DNA of 64,000 nucleotides, taken from assembly GCA_030603695.1 (NCBI GenBank), contig JAUVXF010000002.1:124001-188000 (forward strand), written 5' to 3'. The translations under genes were made by a program, and so were the position numbers. Of the stretch, positions 1-8,370 are shown piece after piece. This DNA comes from Natronohydrobacter sp. (GTDB lineage: Bacteria; Pseudomonadota; Alphaproteobacteria; Rhodobacterales; Rhodobacteraceae). Every line of letters begins with the position of its first letter. Position 1 is the first letter of the stretch. Under the pieces are notes generated by a model. It was not told where the DNA came from, did no database searches, and was given only the letters and a program-made list of their open reading frames with translations.

Positions 1-1
1 G

Positions 2-217
2 GTAGAGGTGCATTACCGGGGCATTCTGCCTGATCTGTTTTCCGAGAATGAGGGGATGGTCGGCACGGGCCGATTGATTGATGGTGTGTTTCAGGCCACA
101 GAGATTTTGGCCAAACATGATGAAACCTACATGCCGCGCGAAGTGATGGAAGCGCTGAAAGCGCAGGGGGAATGGCACGGCCCAGACCCTCAAAGCCTGC
201 CGGAGCCGCAAAGCTGA
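2..217 (+). CDS. ccmE: Cytochrome c-type biogenesis protein CcmE, C-terminal part (5' end outside window)
   Basis: CcmE is the periplasmic heme chaperone that binds heme covalently and passes it to CcmF/CcmH for attachment to apocytochrome c. The reading frame is open to the left edge, so only about the last 71 residues are present. They include the family pattern YRGILPDLF followed by [12 protein letters not shown], whose His (codon at 116-118) is the expected covalent heme-binding residue next to the conserved Tyr. The gene ends in a hairpin and converges on the PaaG-like gene. ccmF and ccmH lie just beyond that gene but on the opposite strand, so ccmE is not co-transcribed with them. Identification rests on the KHDExY motif and is strong. 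The N-terminal membrane anchor cannot be seen. Confidence 0.9.
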   Translation, partial: VEVHYRGILPDLFSENEGMVGTGRLIDGVFQATEILAKHDETYMPREVMEALKAQGEWHGPDPQSLPEPQS

Positions 218-236
218 AGGCCGCTTTAGCGGCCTT
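217..236. terminator. Hairpin between convergent ccmE and the PaaG-like gene
   Basis: A perfect 8-bp inverted repeat (AAGGCCGC, loop TTTA, GCGGCCTT) lies directly at the ccmE stop. Its loop holds the stop codon of the opposite gene. The position fits a bidirectional terminator, but neither side has a T-run. Confidence 0.5.
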
Positions 237-1002
237 CAAACTGTGGCGGGCGTTTGTCCAGAAAGGCCAGAACGCCTTCCTGAAAATCGCGCGTTTTTCC
301 GGTTTCGGATTGCAAGCGTGCTTCCAGCGCCAATTGGCCATCCAGACTGTTTGACAGGCTTGCCCGCACCGCACGGCGAATGTTGCGATAGGCAATTGTC
401 GGGCCTTGTGCCAACACCGCCGCGCGTGCCTGCCATGTGGCCGCAAAATCTGCATCTGGCACAGACTCCCAGATCATGCCCCAGTCTGCGGCCTGTTTGG
501 CGCTGATCTTTTCTGCAAACAGCATCGCCCCCATCGCGCGGGCAAATCCGATCTGGCGGGGCAGGAAATAGGTTCCACCTGCATCCGGGATCAGGCCAAT
601 CCGGCTGAAAGCCTGAACAAAGCTGGCCGATTCCGCTGCGATAACAACATCTGCCGCAAGTGCCAGATTCGCACCCGCACCCGCGGCCACACCATTTACC
701 GCAGCAATCACTGGCACGGGCGCGTTATAAATTGCGTGCAGCATGGGTTCATATTCTTCGCGCAGGGTGCGTTCCAGATCTATCTGGGTGGCATTGCCCC
801 CACTGCCCAGATCCTGACCAGAACAAAAGGCGCGCCCCTCACCCGTCAGCACCAGAACCCGCGCACCATCGGGGATAAATTTTAGCGCATGCGTCAACTC
901 TGCCCGCATCTGTTTGGAAAGCGCGTTCATCACTTCAGGGCGGTTCAGCGTGATCACGCAAATTCCCGCATCACTTTTTACACGCAATGTCTGGTAATCC
1001 AT
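226..1002 (-). CDS. Enoyl-CoA hydratase/isomerase family protein, PaaG-like
   Basis: This 258-aa crotonase-fold protein probably acts on a CoA thioester as a hydratase or isomerase. The CoA/oxyanion-hole segments are visible (RAFCSGQDL near residue 60 and VNGVAAGAGANLALAAD near 105), followed by FSRIGLIPDAGGTYFLPR with the acidic residue expected in the active site. The SGQDL and LIPDAGGTYFLPR segments resemble PaaG (1,2-epoxyphenylacetyl-CoA isomerase) more than FadB-type hydratases. No other paa genes are nearby, so a phenylacetate role is not supported by context. It lies 65 bp downstream of ccmH on the same strand and could be read through from ccmFH. General family is certain; substrate is unknown. 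Confidence 0.85.
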   Translation of the reverse strand: MDYQTLRVKSDAGICVITLNRPEVMNALSKQMRAELTHALKFIPDGARVLVLTGEGRAFCSGQDLGSGGNATQIDLERTLREEYEPMLHAIYNAPVPVIAAVNGVAAGAGANLALAADVVIAAESASFVQAFSRIGLIPDAGGTYFLPRQIGFARAMGAMLFAEKISAKQAADWGMIWESVPDADFAATWQARAAVLAQGPTIAYRNIRRAVRASLSNSLDGQLALEARLQSETGKTRDFQEGVLAFLDKRPPQFEGR

Positions 1003-1067
1003 CTGCCCTCCGGTTCTGTCTGCGCGATCATAACAAGCGCGCAGCCTAGCGAAAGGGCAAGATAGGG

Positions 1068-1532
1068 TTACTCTTCAAGAATTTCCCGCAAACGCTTTTG
1101 GTCTTGTGCGCTCAAGCCCTTTGTCGTCGGGTCTGGAGCCGCGCCACGCTGGCGCAGATACAGGCCCGCCGACACTATGGCGATCAGGAACAAAACCGGC
1201 GCCGCTACCCAAAGGATCATATTTGCGCCCTCGGTGGTGGGGCGCAGAAGGACATATTCGCCATAACGCTCTACGATAAAGGCAACAACCTCCGTGTTGC
1301 TGTCACCTTCTACCAACCGCTCACGCACCAAAAGCCGCATGTCGCGCGCCAGATCAGCGTTGGATTCGTCAATGGATTCGTTGCGGCATACCAGGCAGCG
1401 CAACCCTGCGGAAATGTCGCGCGCCCGCGATTCCAAGCCAGGATCTTCCAAAATCTCATCGGGTTGCACCGCCATAACCGGGCTTGCAAACCCCATGAAA
1501 AGGGCCAGCGCCAAAAGCGCAAACCCCCTCAT
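1068..1532 (-). CDS. ccmH: Cytochrome c-type biogenesis protein CcmH (CcmH/CycL)
   Basis: This 154-aa periplasmic, membrane-anchored thiol oxidoreductase reduces the CXXC of apocytochrome c and works with the heme lyase CcmF. It has an N-terminal signal peptide (about residues 1-21, ending near VMA), the diagnostic redox motif LRCLVCRNES near residue 44, a helical region, and one membrane segment near residues 105-125. Length matches the short CcmH/CycL type without the TPR (CcmI) extension. Its start overlaps the ccmF stop by 4 bp (ATGA), so the two genes are translationally coupled. No ccmI lies beside it in this window. Confidence 0.95.
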   Translation of the reverse strand: MRGFALLALALFMGFASPVMAVQPDEILEDPGLESRARDISAGLRCLVCRNESIDESNADLARDMRLLVRERLVEGDSNTEVVAFIVERYGEYVLLRPTTEGANMILWVAAPVLFLIAIVSAGLYLRQRGAAPDPTTKGLSAQDQKRLREILEE

Positions 1533-3502
1533 TCTGCCGGAACCGCGTTGCGGGGGTTGCGTTCGGCCCCGGCTGCGACACGGAAGCGCCGGTCACTCAG
1601 GCTGAAAATCCCGCCCAAGGCCATCAGGAAGCAGCCAAACCACAACCAGTTCGCAAATGGCTTGATATAGGTTCGGATCGCCCAGCCGCCATTATCTTGC
1701 GGATCACCCAGCGTGATATACAGATCGCGCGTGATGCTGTAGTCAATCGCCGCTTCCGTTGTTGGCATGCCCGCTATGGGGTAAAACCGCTTTTCGGGCT
1801 GCAAGATCGTCACCAGGCGGCCATCGCGCCACGCTTCCAGCGTCCCCATGGTCGAGACGAAATTAGGCCCTTGCACCCGATCCACGGCGGTAAGTGTCAG
1901 GGTATAGCCGCCTTTGTCAAAGCTCTCGCCAATCTGGACAACGCGGATATCTTCCGATTCCCATCCAACAAGGGCGGCAACGGCAAAGACCGATATCCCC
2001 AGCCCGATATGGGCGGTTGCCTTGCCCCAATCCGCGCGCGGAAGGCGGCCCAACCGGGCAAAGCGGTAGCCAAATGCGCCCCGCCCCGTGCGCGCCCAGA
2101 TATCCATGGCCGATCCAAGCACCACCCATATCCCCAATGCCAAACCAATCGGCACAAGCGGGGAATTTCCCGTCTGCAAGGCCCAGGTCAGCGCCCCCAT
2201 CGCGACAGAGAAGGCGGCAAGCCCCCAAAGCGGGCGCAGGGTGCGCACCAGATTGCCCCGTTTCCATGGCAACATCGCGCCAATTGGCAAGACCATGGCC
2301 AAAGCCACCATGAACGGTGTGAACGCCATGTTGAAAAACGGCGGCCCGACGGAAAGAACACGGTCAAACAGCATCTCTGCGATCAGTGGCCACATGGTGC
2401 CAATGAAGATCACAAAGCTGGAAACCGCCAGCAGCACGTTATTGATCACCAGCGCCGATTCGCGACTGACCGTCGCAAACACGCCTTTCGCTTCCAGCAC
2501 CGGGGCACGGAACGCAAACAGCGTCAGCGCCCCGCCCATGAAGGCCGCGAGAATCATCAGGATGAAAACGCCGCGCTCCGGGTCCATCGCAAAAGCATGG
2601 ACGGATGTCAGCAGGCCAGAGCGCACGATGAATGTGCCCATCAGCGAGAACCCAAAGCCAAGGATGGCCAAAAGGATCGTCCAGCTTTTCAGCGTTTCGC
2701 GTTTTTCCACCACTATGGCAGAATGCAACAGCGCTGCCGCAAACAGCCAAGGCATAAGGCTGGCATTTTCCACCGGGTCCCAGAACCAGAACCCGCCCCA
2801 GCCAAGCTCGTAATAGGCCCACCACGAACCGGTTGCGATGCCAATGGTCAGAAACACCCAGGCCGCCAGCGTCCAGGGCCGAACCCAACGCCCCCAGGCG
2901 GCATCAACCCGGCCCTCTATCAGCGCGGCAATCGCAAAACTAAACGCCATCGATAGCCCGACATAGCCAAGATACAGAAATGGCGGGTGAAAGGCCAAGC
3001 CAGGGTCTTGCAAAAGCGGATTCAGGTCAGTGCCGTCAAAGGGCGGGAATTCCAGCCGCTCGAACGGGTTGGAGGTAAAGATCGTAAAGGCCATGAAGGC
3101 CGCCGTGATCGCGGATTGCACCGCCAACACCCGCGCTTGCAGGCTGGCAGGCAGATTGCCCCCAAACCACGCGGCAGAGGCACCAAAAAGCGCCAAAATC
3201 AGAACCCATAGCAACAATGACCCTTCATGATTGCCCCAGACGCCTGATATCTTGTAAATCAGCGGCTTGAGCGTATGGGAATTGTCCACCACCAGCTTGA
3301 CCGAGAAATCAGATACCAGAAACGCATATGTCAGCGCAGCATAGCTGAAGGCCACCAGCATAAATTGGACAGTGGCCATGGGATTGGCCACCATCATCCA
3401 ATCGCGCCAGCCTTTATGTGCGCCAACCAGCGGGATTACGGTTTGGGCCAATGCCACGGCAAAGGCCAGAATCAGGGCGAAATGTCCGAGTTCTACTATC
3501 AT
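1529..3502 (-). CDS. ccmF: Heme lyase CcmF
   Basis: CcmF is the integral-membrane heme lyase of system I cytochrome c maturation. It receives heme from CcmE and joins it to apocytochrome c held by CcmH. The 657-aa product is very hydrophobic with many membrane segments and carries the tryptophan-rich WWD domain (GWGGFWFWDPVENASLMPWL, about residues 228-247). A periplasmic C-terminal region follows, then a final membrane helix near residue 620. Length is normal for the family. It is the first visible gene of ccmF-ccmH, and its leader faces the CoxD-like gene. The assigned ATG has no obvious Shine-Dalgarno sequence. Confidence 0.96.
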   Translation of the reverse strand: MIVELGHFALILAFAVALAQTVIPLVGAHKGWRDWMMVANPMATVQFMLVAFSYAALTYAFLVSDFSVKLVVDNSHTLKPLIYKISGVWGNHEGSLLLWVLILALFGASAAWFGGNLPASLQARVLAVQSAITAAFMAFTIFTSNPFERLEFPPFDGTDLNPLLQDPGLAFHPPFLYLGYVGLSMAFSFAIAALIEGRVDAAWGRWVRPWTLAAWVFLTIGIATGSWWAYYELGWGGFWFWDPVENASLMPWLFAAALLHSAIVVEKRETLKSWTILLAILGFGFSLMGTFIVRSGLLTSVHAFAMDPERGVFILMILAAFMGGALTLFAFRAPVLEAKGVFATVSRESALVINNVLLAVSSFVIFIGTMWPLIAEMLFDRVLSVGPPFFNMAFTPFMVALAMVLPIGAMLPWKRGNLVRTLRPLWGLAAFSVAMGALTWALQTGNSPLVPIGLALGIWVVLGSAMDIWARTGRGAFGYRFARLGRLPRADWGKATAHIGLGISVFAVAALVGWESEDIRVVQIGESFDKGGYTLTLTAVDRVQGPNFVSTMGTLEAWRDGRLVTILQPEKRFYPIAGMPTTEAAIDYSITRDLYITLGDPQDNGGWAIRTYIKPFANWLWFGCFLMALGGIFSLSDRRFRVAAGAERNPRNAVPAE

Positions 3503-3692
3503 GGTGGGTTTTTACTGCAAACTGCCGCCATCGCAAAGGGATAGCCGTGCAAATGGGCGCGGCCTTCGGTCACATCCGGGTCAGTGGTGCGGCACGGGCG
3601 CCCCTTGTCCATTGGTCGCAAAGCGTAATTGCTTGCTTGACCTTGCAGCCCCCGCGCGCCAGCCTTCCATCAAGGCTTCAGAGGGGCAGGGC

Positions 3693-4598
3693 ATGACGCA
3701 GGATATGGCAAGCATTGATGATGTGCAGGCGGCGCTTTCCAGCCAGTCCTATCTGGCCGATCGCGCGCTGGCGACAGTGGTCTTTCTCGCCCTCACCCTA
3801 AAACGCCCGATCTTCCTCGAAGGCGCGCCCGGAACCGGCAAGACAGAAATCGCCAAAGCCATCGCCACAGCCCTTGGGCGCCGCCTGATCCGGTTGCAAT
3901 GCTATGAAGGGCTGGATGCCGCCTCCGCCGTCTATGAATGGAATTTCGCGGCCCAGATGCTCGCCATCCGCGCGGCAGAGGCCTTGGGCACCCAAGACGG
4001 GTTGCAAACGCGCCTCTTTGGGCCAGAATTCCTGATCGAACGCCCGCTGTTGCAGGCCATGCGGCCCCAGCCCGGTGGCGCGCCGGTGCTCTTGATTGAC
4101 GAAATCGACCGCACGGACGAGCCATTCGAAGCCTTCCTGCTCGAAGCCCTGTCCGATTTTCAGGTCACAATCCCGGAACTGGGCACAATTGCCGCCGACA
4201 TGCCGCCGATTGTCATCCTCACCTCCAACCGCACCCGCGAGGTGCATGACGCGCTCAAGCGCCGCTGCCTCTATCACTGGGTGGATTACCCCGATTTCGC
4301 GCATGAACGCGCCATCCTTGCGGCCCGCGTGCCCGATGCCAGCGAAACCCTCTCGCGCGAGGTGGTGGCCTTTGTGCAGCGCCTACGCAGCGAAGACCTG
4401 TTCAAAAAGCCCGGCGTGGCCGAAACCATCGATTGGGCAAAATGCCTGCTCGCGCTGGATGTGATAACCCTCTCGCCCGAAGTCATCTCTGATACGCTCG
4501 GCGCAATCCTGAAGTATCAGGATGACATCGCGCGGATTCAGGGGCTGGAGGCCAGGAAAATCCTGGATGAGGCCCGCAAATCACTTGAATCCGCATGA
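3693..4598 (+). CDS. MoxR-family AAA+ ATPase, CoxD-like
   Basis: This 301-aa MoxR-type AAA+ ATPase belongs to a family that partners with VWA proteins in metalloenzyme maturation. In carboxydotrophs CoxD helps assemble the [CuSMoO2] centre. The Walker A motif GAPGTGKT is at residues 44-51 and Walker B (VLLIDEID) is near 132-139. A sensor segment (ILTSNRTREVHDALKRRC) follows near residue 175. The start is the ATG after a GAGGGGCAGGGC leader, because longer in-frame starts would read through poorly conserved sequence. A VWA protein follows 80 bp later, the usual CoxD-CoxE pairing. Coxlike structural genes lie about 53 kb away in the same window. The cox assignment is inference from family and context. 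Confidence 0.85.
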   Translation: MTQDMASIDDVQAALSSQSYLADRALATVVFLALTLKRPIFLEGAPGTGKTEIAKAIATALGRRLIRLQCYEGLDAASAVYEWNFAAQMLAIRAAEALGTQDGLQTRLFGPEFLIERPLLQAMRPQPGGAPVLLIDEIDRTDEPFEAFLLEALSDFQVTIPELGTIAADMPPIVILTSNRTREVHDALKRRCLYHWVDYPDFAHERAILAARVPDASETLSREVVAFVQRLRSEDLFKKPGVAETIDWAKCLLALDVITLSPEVISDTLGAILKYQDDIARIQGLEARKILDEARKSLESA

Positions 4599-4678
4599 AT
4601 TTCATCTTGGCAAAAATATCCTGGGGTGAATTGGGCCAAAGGCCCAAGAGGGGCAAAGCCCCTGGCCCGGGTTAAGCC
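4599..4678. repeat. Two-hairpin intergenic element between the CoxD- and CoxE-like genes
   Basis: The 80-bp gap holds an AT-rich piece (GGCAAAAATATCCTGGGG, about 4610-4627). Two short perfect hairpins follow it: GGGCC-AAA-GGCCC and AGGGGC-AAA-GCCCCT. From memory, this layout (AAAATA, then C/G-rich mini-hairpins with AAA or AGA loops) recurs between genes in Rhodobacteraceae genomes. Only one copy occurs in this window, so repeat status is an inference. Confidence 0.5.
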
Positions 4679-5938
4679 ATGGCGCAATATCCTGATCTCG
4701 CCCTCCCCGAAGATGGCAAATTGGTGGATAACATCACCCATTTTGCGCGCGCCTTGCGCCGGGCGGGCTTGCCCATCGGGCCGGGCCGGGTTCAGACGGC
4801 AATTGCAGCCGTTGCGGCGGCCGGGTTTGAGCGGCGCGCGGATTTCTACTGGGTGCTGCATTCCGTTTTCGTCAATCGGCCAGAAGAGCGGCAGGTTTTC
4901 AACCAGATTTTCCGGCTCTATTGGCGCGATCCGCGCTATCTGGAACATATGATGTCGCTGATGCTGCCTGCGATCCGCAATGTGGCCGAAGAAAAGGCGG
5001 CAGAAGCGGCGGCAAAGCGCGCGGCAGAGGCGCTGACAGATGGCGCGTTGGCGCCAGAGCGCCCCCAGGACAGCCGAGAGAGTGAGACGACCAAAATCGA
5101 AATCGACGCCTCCAATACGGCCGCAAGCACAGAGCGGTTGCGCAGCCTTGATTTCGAGCAGATGTCCACCGAGGAAGCCGCCGCCGCCCGGCATATGCTG
5201 GCGCGGTTGGCGCTGCCTGTCAAACCTCTCGCCACGCGCCGCCTGAAAGCCGATCCATTGGGGCGCAGGCCCGATTGGCAGCGCACATTGCGCGCCTCTC
5301 TGCGGCAGGGGGGCGAGGTTACGGCGCTGTACCATCGCCGCCCCGGCCAGCGCTGGCCCGCGCTGGTGGTTTTATGTGATATCTCCGGCTCCATGTCGCA
5401 ATATTCGCGCATGGTTTTGCATTTCGTGCATGCCGTGGCCAATCGGCAGGGGCAGGGCTGGGCCAAGGTGCATGCGTTCACCTTTGGCACGCGGCTGACA
5501 AATATCACCCGCCATCTGCGCGCGCGCGATGTGGATGCCGCATTGGCCGCGGCCGGGCGCGAGGCGCAGGACTGGCAGGGTGGCACGCGGATTGGGGCCT
5601 GTCTGCGCAGCTTCAATCTGTACTGGTCGCGCCGGGTGTTGGGGCAGGGGGCAGTTGTCCTGCTTATCTCGGACGGGCTGGACAGGGATGATCCTGCGGC
5701 GCTGGCACGAGAGATGGAGCGGCTGCATCTTTCCGCCCGCCGCCTGATCTGGCTGAACCCGCTTTTGCGCTGGGATGATTTCGCGCCCCGTGCACGCGGG
5801 ATCCGTGCAATGCTGCCCCATGTCGATGCGTTTCGCGCGGCCCATTCCATTGCCTCGCTGGAAGCATTGGCCGCCGCCATCTCTGACCCGCAGGACAAGG
5901 GCGAGAAGGCGCGGCTCATGGCGATGCTCGATCATTGA
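4679..5938 (+). CDS. VWA domain protein, CoxE-like
   Basis: This 419-aa protein has a C-terminal von Willebrand A domain. The MIDAS metal-binding motif DISGSMSQYSR sits near residue 234, a threonine-containing loop (GGTRIGACL) near 302, and the last motif (LLISDGLDRDD) near 325. This is the CoxE/DUF58-like type of VWA protein that works with a MoxR ATPase to insert or mature metal cofactors. The N-terminal 130 residues are helical, and an Ala/Glu-rich linker (about 105-135) joins the parts. It directly follows the MoxR gene, and the two are probably co-transcribed. Role in maturing the form II cox-like enzyme of this window is inference. Confidence 0.85.
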   Translation: MAQYPDLALPEDGKLVDNITHFARALRRAGLPIGPGRVQTAIAAVAAAGFERRADFYWVLHSVFVNRPEERQVFNQIFRLYWRDPRYLEHMMSLMLPAIRNVAEEKAAEAAAKRAAEALTDGALAPERPQDSRESETTKIEIDASNTAASTERLRSLDFEQMSTEEAAAARHMLARLALPVKPLATRRLKADPLGRRPDWQRTLRASLRQGGEVTALYHRRPGQRWPALVVLCDISGSMSQYSRMVLHFVHAVANRQGQGWAKVHAFTFGTRLTNITRHLRARDVDAALAAAGREAQDWQGGTRIGACLRSFNLYWSRRVLGQGAVVLLISDGLDRDDPAALAREMERLHLSARRLIWLNPLLRWDDFAPRARGIRAMLPHVDAFRAAHSIASLEALAAAISDPQDKGEKARLMAMLDH

Positions 5939-5989
5939 TCTTTGGCGCGCCTTGCCCCACCATGGGGCATGATTGCAAGGAGGGGAAAG

Positions 5990-6313
5990 ATGCAGATCGC
6001 AACCACTCATGATGGTCAGACAGTGATCACCACCTTCGAGATGACGCCGGGCACTTGTGCCGATGTGCTGGAAGCGCTGGAAGAGGCTTATGAAACAGTG
6101 ATCCGCCACCAGCCCGGATTTCGGGGCGTGGCCATTCATGTCAATGACGCCCAGACGCGTATTGCAACCTATTCGCAATGGCGCGCGCGCACCGATTTTC
6201 AGGCTATGCTGCGCAGCCCGGCGATGCGCGAACGCAATCGCGCCATCGGTGCCATATGTGCGCGGTTCGAACCTGTGATGTATGAGGTTGCTGCAACCTT
6301 TGAACCAGCATAA
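5990..6313 (+). CDS. Antibiotic biosynthesis monooxygenase (ABM)-fold protein
   Basis: This 107-aa protein has the size and pattern of the dimeric ABM ferredoxin-like fold. A central HQPGFRGVAIHVN segment is followed by YSQWRARTDFQAMLRSP, as in small heme-degrading or quinol monooxygenase-like proteins. The start is set by a strong AAGGAGG at 5977-5983, seven bases upstream of the ATG. It is followed by thpR after 10 bp and is probably in the same transcript. No specific substrate can be named. The family contains many proteins with no known activity. Confidence 0.7.
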   Translation: MQIATTHDGQTVITTFEMTPGTCADVLEALEEAYETVIRHQPGFRGVAIHVNDAQTRIATYSQWRARTDFQAMLRSPAMRERNRAIGAICARFEPVMYEVAATFEPA

Positions 6314-6323
6314 GGGCCAGATC

Positions 6324-6884
6324 ATGCGGGTTTTTCTGGCGCTTGATCTGCCTGCCGCCATTCGCAGCCAGCTTGTGTTGCAGCAATTCCTCTTGCCGGT
6401 CAAGCGCAAGCAGCCGCCAGAGAATTTCCATATCACGCTGGTGTTTTTGGGAGAGGCGCAGCCTGCGCAACTGGAAGAACTGGATTTGGCGCTGTCACGC
6501 TTGCAGCTTGCGCCTTTGACATTGCGCATTGCCGGGCTTGGCCTGTTTGGCAAAGTCAAGGCGCATAATCTGCATGCCCTTGTCACCCCCGCGCCGGAAT
6601 TGACGGCTTTGCAGGAAAAGCTTGTGCGCCTTGCGCGCGCCGCAGGCTTTGCGCCAGAGGCCCGCCGTTTTGTGCCCCATGTCACCCTTGCCTATCTTAG
6701 CCCCGGCCAGTTTAACCAAACCGAATTGGAAGCGGCAGTGGTGCGTGATGCAGGGTTTCAGACAGACAGTTTCGAGGTGTCGGAACTGTCGCTGTACCGG
6801 TCGCATCTGCGCGCCGATGGCGCGCAACATGATCTGTTAGAGCGCTATCCGTTTTCCGCCAAAGGCCGCGCGCTGAAACTGTAG
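6324..6884 (+). CDS. thpR: RNA 2',3'-cyclic phosphodiesterase
   Basis: This 186-aa 2H phosphoesterase (LigT/ThpR) hydrolyses 2',3'-cyclic phosphates at RNA ends. Both catalytic HxT motifs are present: HIT at residues 36-38 in NFHITLVFLG, and HVT at 119-121 in FVPHVTLAYLSP. The start at MRVFLALDLP matches the usual beginning of the family. Its last 40 bases overlap the end of the convergent metallopeptidase gene, so the two mRNAs are complementary at their 3' ends. Confidence 0.93.
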   Translation: MRVFLALDLPAAIRSQLVLQQFLLPVKRKQPPENFHITLVFLGEAQPAQLEELDLALSRLQLAPLTLRIAGLGLFGKVKAHNLHALVTPAPELTALQEKLVRLARAAGFAPEARRFVPHVTLAYLSPGQFNQTELEAAVVRDAGFQTDSFEVSELSLYRSHLRADGAQHDLLERYPFSAKGRALKL

Positions 6885-7603
6885 CTGTGCAACTCTGCGC
6901 CATGGGCGCGCAGCCATGCCCGGTGATGGGCGTAATCGGGCATTATTCCCCGCACGCAGGCCCAGAAGGCGGGCGAATGATCCATATGCGCCAGATGGGC
7001 GACCTCATGGGCGGCCACATAGTCCAGCACCTTTGGCGGGGCCATGATCAGCCGCCATGAATACATCAACCGCCCCTGCGCCGTGCAAGACCCCCAGCGC
7101 GAGCGTGTATCGCGCAAACTGATAGTGCTGAAACGGCGGCCAATCTGCTTTGCATAGCCCTCGCTTGCGGGCAGAAGCGCGGCTTGCGCGGCAGTTTTCA
7201 GATACGCGGCCACACGCAGCCCGGTGCGGCCGCCATGTGGATCAGGGGGCACCAGCAGCATATTGGGGGCCTCTGTCACGCGCGGCAGATGCTTGTGTTC
7301 CGTGATTCGCACGCGCACCCCGCGCAACAGAATTTCCGCGCCCGGCATAACGGGCCTTGGCCCGGCCACGCGCCCAACCGCCGCCCGCAGCCAGCTTTCC
7401 TTTTCGTGCAAAAAGGCCAGCGCCTCGGAGAGCGGCAGGCTGGTGGGCATGGACAGGCTGACACGGCCATCCAACCCGGAAACACGCAAATTCAGCCTGC
7501 GTGCCTGTGCCGAACGGCGCAGCGCGACCGGAACATCCGGCAGCCCCGGCAAATGCGCGGCACCATCCCTGATTTGCACCTCTGCACCCGTGTTTTCCAA
7601 CAT
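6845..7603 (-). CDS. YgjP-like (DUF45) zinc metallopeptidase
   Basis: This 252-aa protein belongs to the M48-related YgjP/DUF45 family of putative zinc metallopeptidases. The zinc site HEVAH is at residues 199-203 with a third ligand His at about 209 (HMDHSPAFW). The family signature RDTRSRWGSCT lies near 164-173. No signal peptide is visible, so it is probably cytoplasmic. It overlaps thpR tail-to-tail by 40 bp and is divergent from the FYDLN-acid protein gene. Physiological substrate is unknown for most members. Confidence 0.88.
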   Translation of the reverse strand: MLENTGAEVQIRDGAAHLPGLPDVPVALRRSAQARRLNLRVSGLDGRVSLSMPTSLPLSEALAFLHEKESWLRAAVGRVAGPRPVMPGAEILLRGVRVRITEHKHLPRVTEAPNMLLVPPDPHGGRTGLRVAAYLKTAAQAALLPASEGYAKQIGRRFSTISLRDTRSRWGSCTAQGRLMYSWRLIMAPPKVLDYVAAHEVAHLAHMDHSPAFWACVRGIMPDYAHHRAWLRAHGAELHSYSFSARPLAENG

Positions 7604-7730
7604 AGACAGCCCTTTCAGCCCGGAAAACGCCCCTTGCGCCCAGCTACGCGGCCCAGAGGTCTTTACAGCCTGTCCGAGTTATGGCACGGCACAGGGCTTG
7701 AAGGAAGGCACGCGAACAAAGGAAATGTCG

Positions 7731-8045
7731 ATGTCCAATCCAGAATGGGGCGTAAAGCGCGTCTGCCCGGAAACCGGTAAACGGTTTTATGATCTGAACA
7801 AGACCCCGATCATCAGCCCCTATACAGGGCAGGTTGTGGTCATTGAAACAAATGATCGCCGGGGCGATGCAGCGGCAGCGCTGGCCAAAGCCAAAGCAGC
7901 ATCCGTGAAGGATGTTGATGATGATGATCTGCTGGTCGATGACGAAGCAGGCGTTGAAGTGGATGATGATCTGCTGGAAGATGATGATGATGACACTGTC
8001 GCGCTGGATGATCTGGCCGATGTGGCATCGGATGACGACGACTGA
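7731..8045 (+). CDS. FYDLN-acid family protein (TIGR02300-like)
   Basis: This 104-aa protein starts with the conserved block WGVKRVCPETGKRFYDLNKT and then PIISPYTGQVV, the FYDLN-acid family of alphaproteobacteria. The C-terminal half is almost purely acidic, with several Asp runs, and was coded by GAT/GAC-rich DNA. An AAAGGAA stretch sits just upstream of two in-frame ATGs at 7725 and 7731. The second was chosen because its spacing is better. The function of this family is unknown. An acidic tail of this kind could bind basic proteins or metal, but that is speculation. Confidence 0.85.
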   Translation: MSNPEWGVKRVCPETGKRFYDLNKTPIISPYTGQVVVIETNDRRGDAAAALAKAKAASVKDVDDDDLLVDDEAGVEVDDDLLEDDDDDTVALDDLADVASDDDD

Positions 8046-8077
8046 TCATCATTTCGGCGCGCCGCGCATTTTTTCTG

Positions 8078-8106
8078 TTGCACTGCCCTGCGGGCTTTCG
8101 TAATAG
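8078..8106 (+). promoter_or_regulatory. Possible promoter of tRNA-Ala
   Basis: TTGCAC (8078-8083) is separated by 17 bases from TAATAG (8101-8106), with the tRNA starting about 33 bases later. The spacing is ideal, but each hexamer matches the sigma-70 consensus only partly. Confidence 0.35.
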
Positions 8107-8138
8107 GCAGCAACGCAGAAGAAATGACGCGGCAAAGT

Positions 8139-8214
<76 letters not shown>

Positions 8215-8370
8215 TATTCCAGCCGCTATAAGTGGTGGCGATAAAACAACAGGTTTTCCCGACAGGGTAAGGCAAGTTGCTGAGAAAATGTTATTTTCGC
8301 CGCGTGGCGCGTATAGTGGCAGTATAGATTTTCGGTAACACAGCCGGTTTCGCAGCAAGGCCAAATCTAT

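Noticed and set aside
1697-2956. 419-codon plus-strand open frame opposite ccmF
   Set aside because: It is an antisense shadow of a clearly identified gene in GC-rich DNA. Its translation is rich in Arg/His/Gln with no family likeness.
5372-6685. 437-codon minus-strand open frame across the VWA, ABM and thpR genes
   Set aside because: It crosses three real genes with good motifs and ribosome sites; its own sequence has no recognisable domain.
7910-8042. GAT/GAC trinucleotide repeats
   Set aside because: They encode the acidic tail of the FYDLN-acid protein. The repeat is irregular and coding, not a separate element.
8057-8074. GCGC-GCC-GCGC followed by a T-run after the FYDLN-acid gene
   Set aside because: A 4-bp stem is too short for a confident terminator, although the T-run is suggestive.
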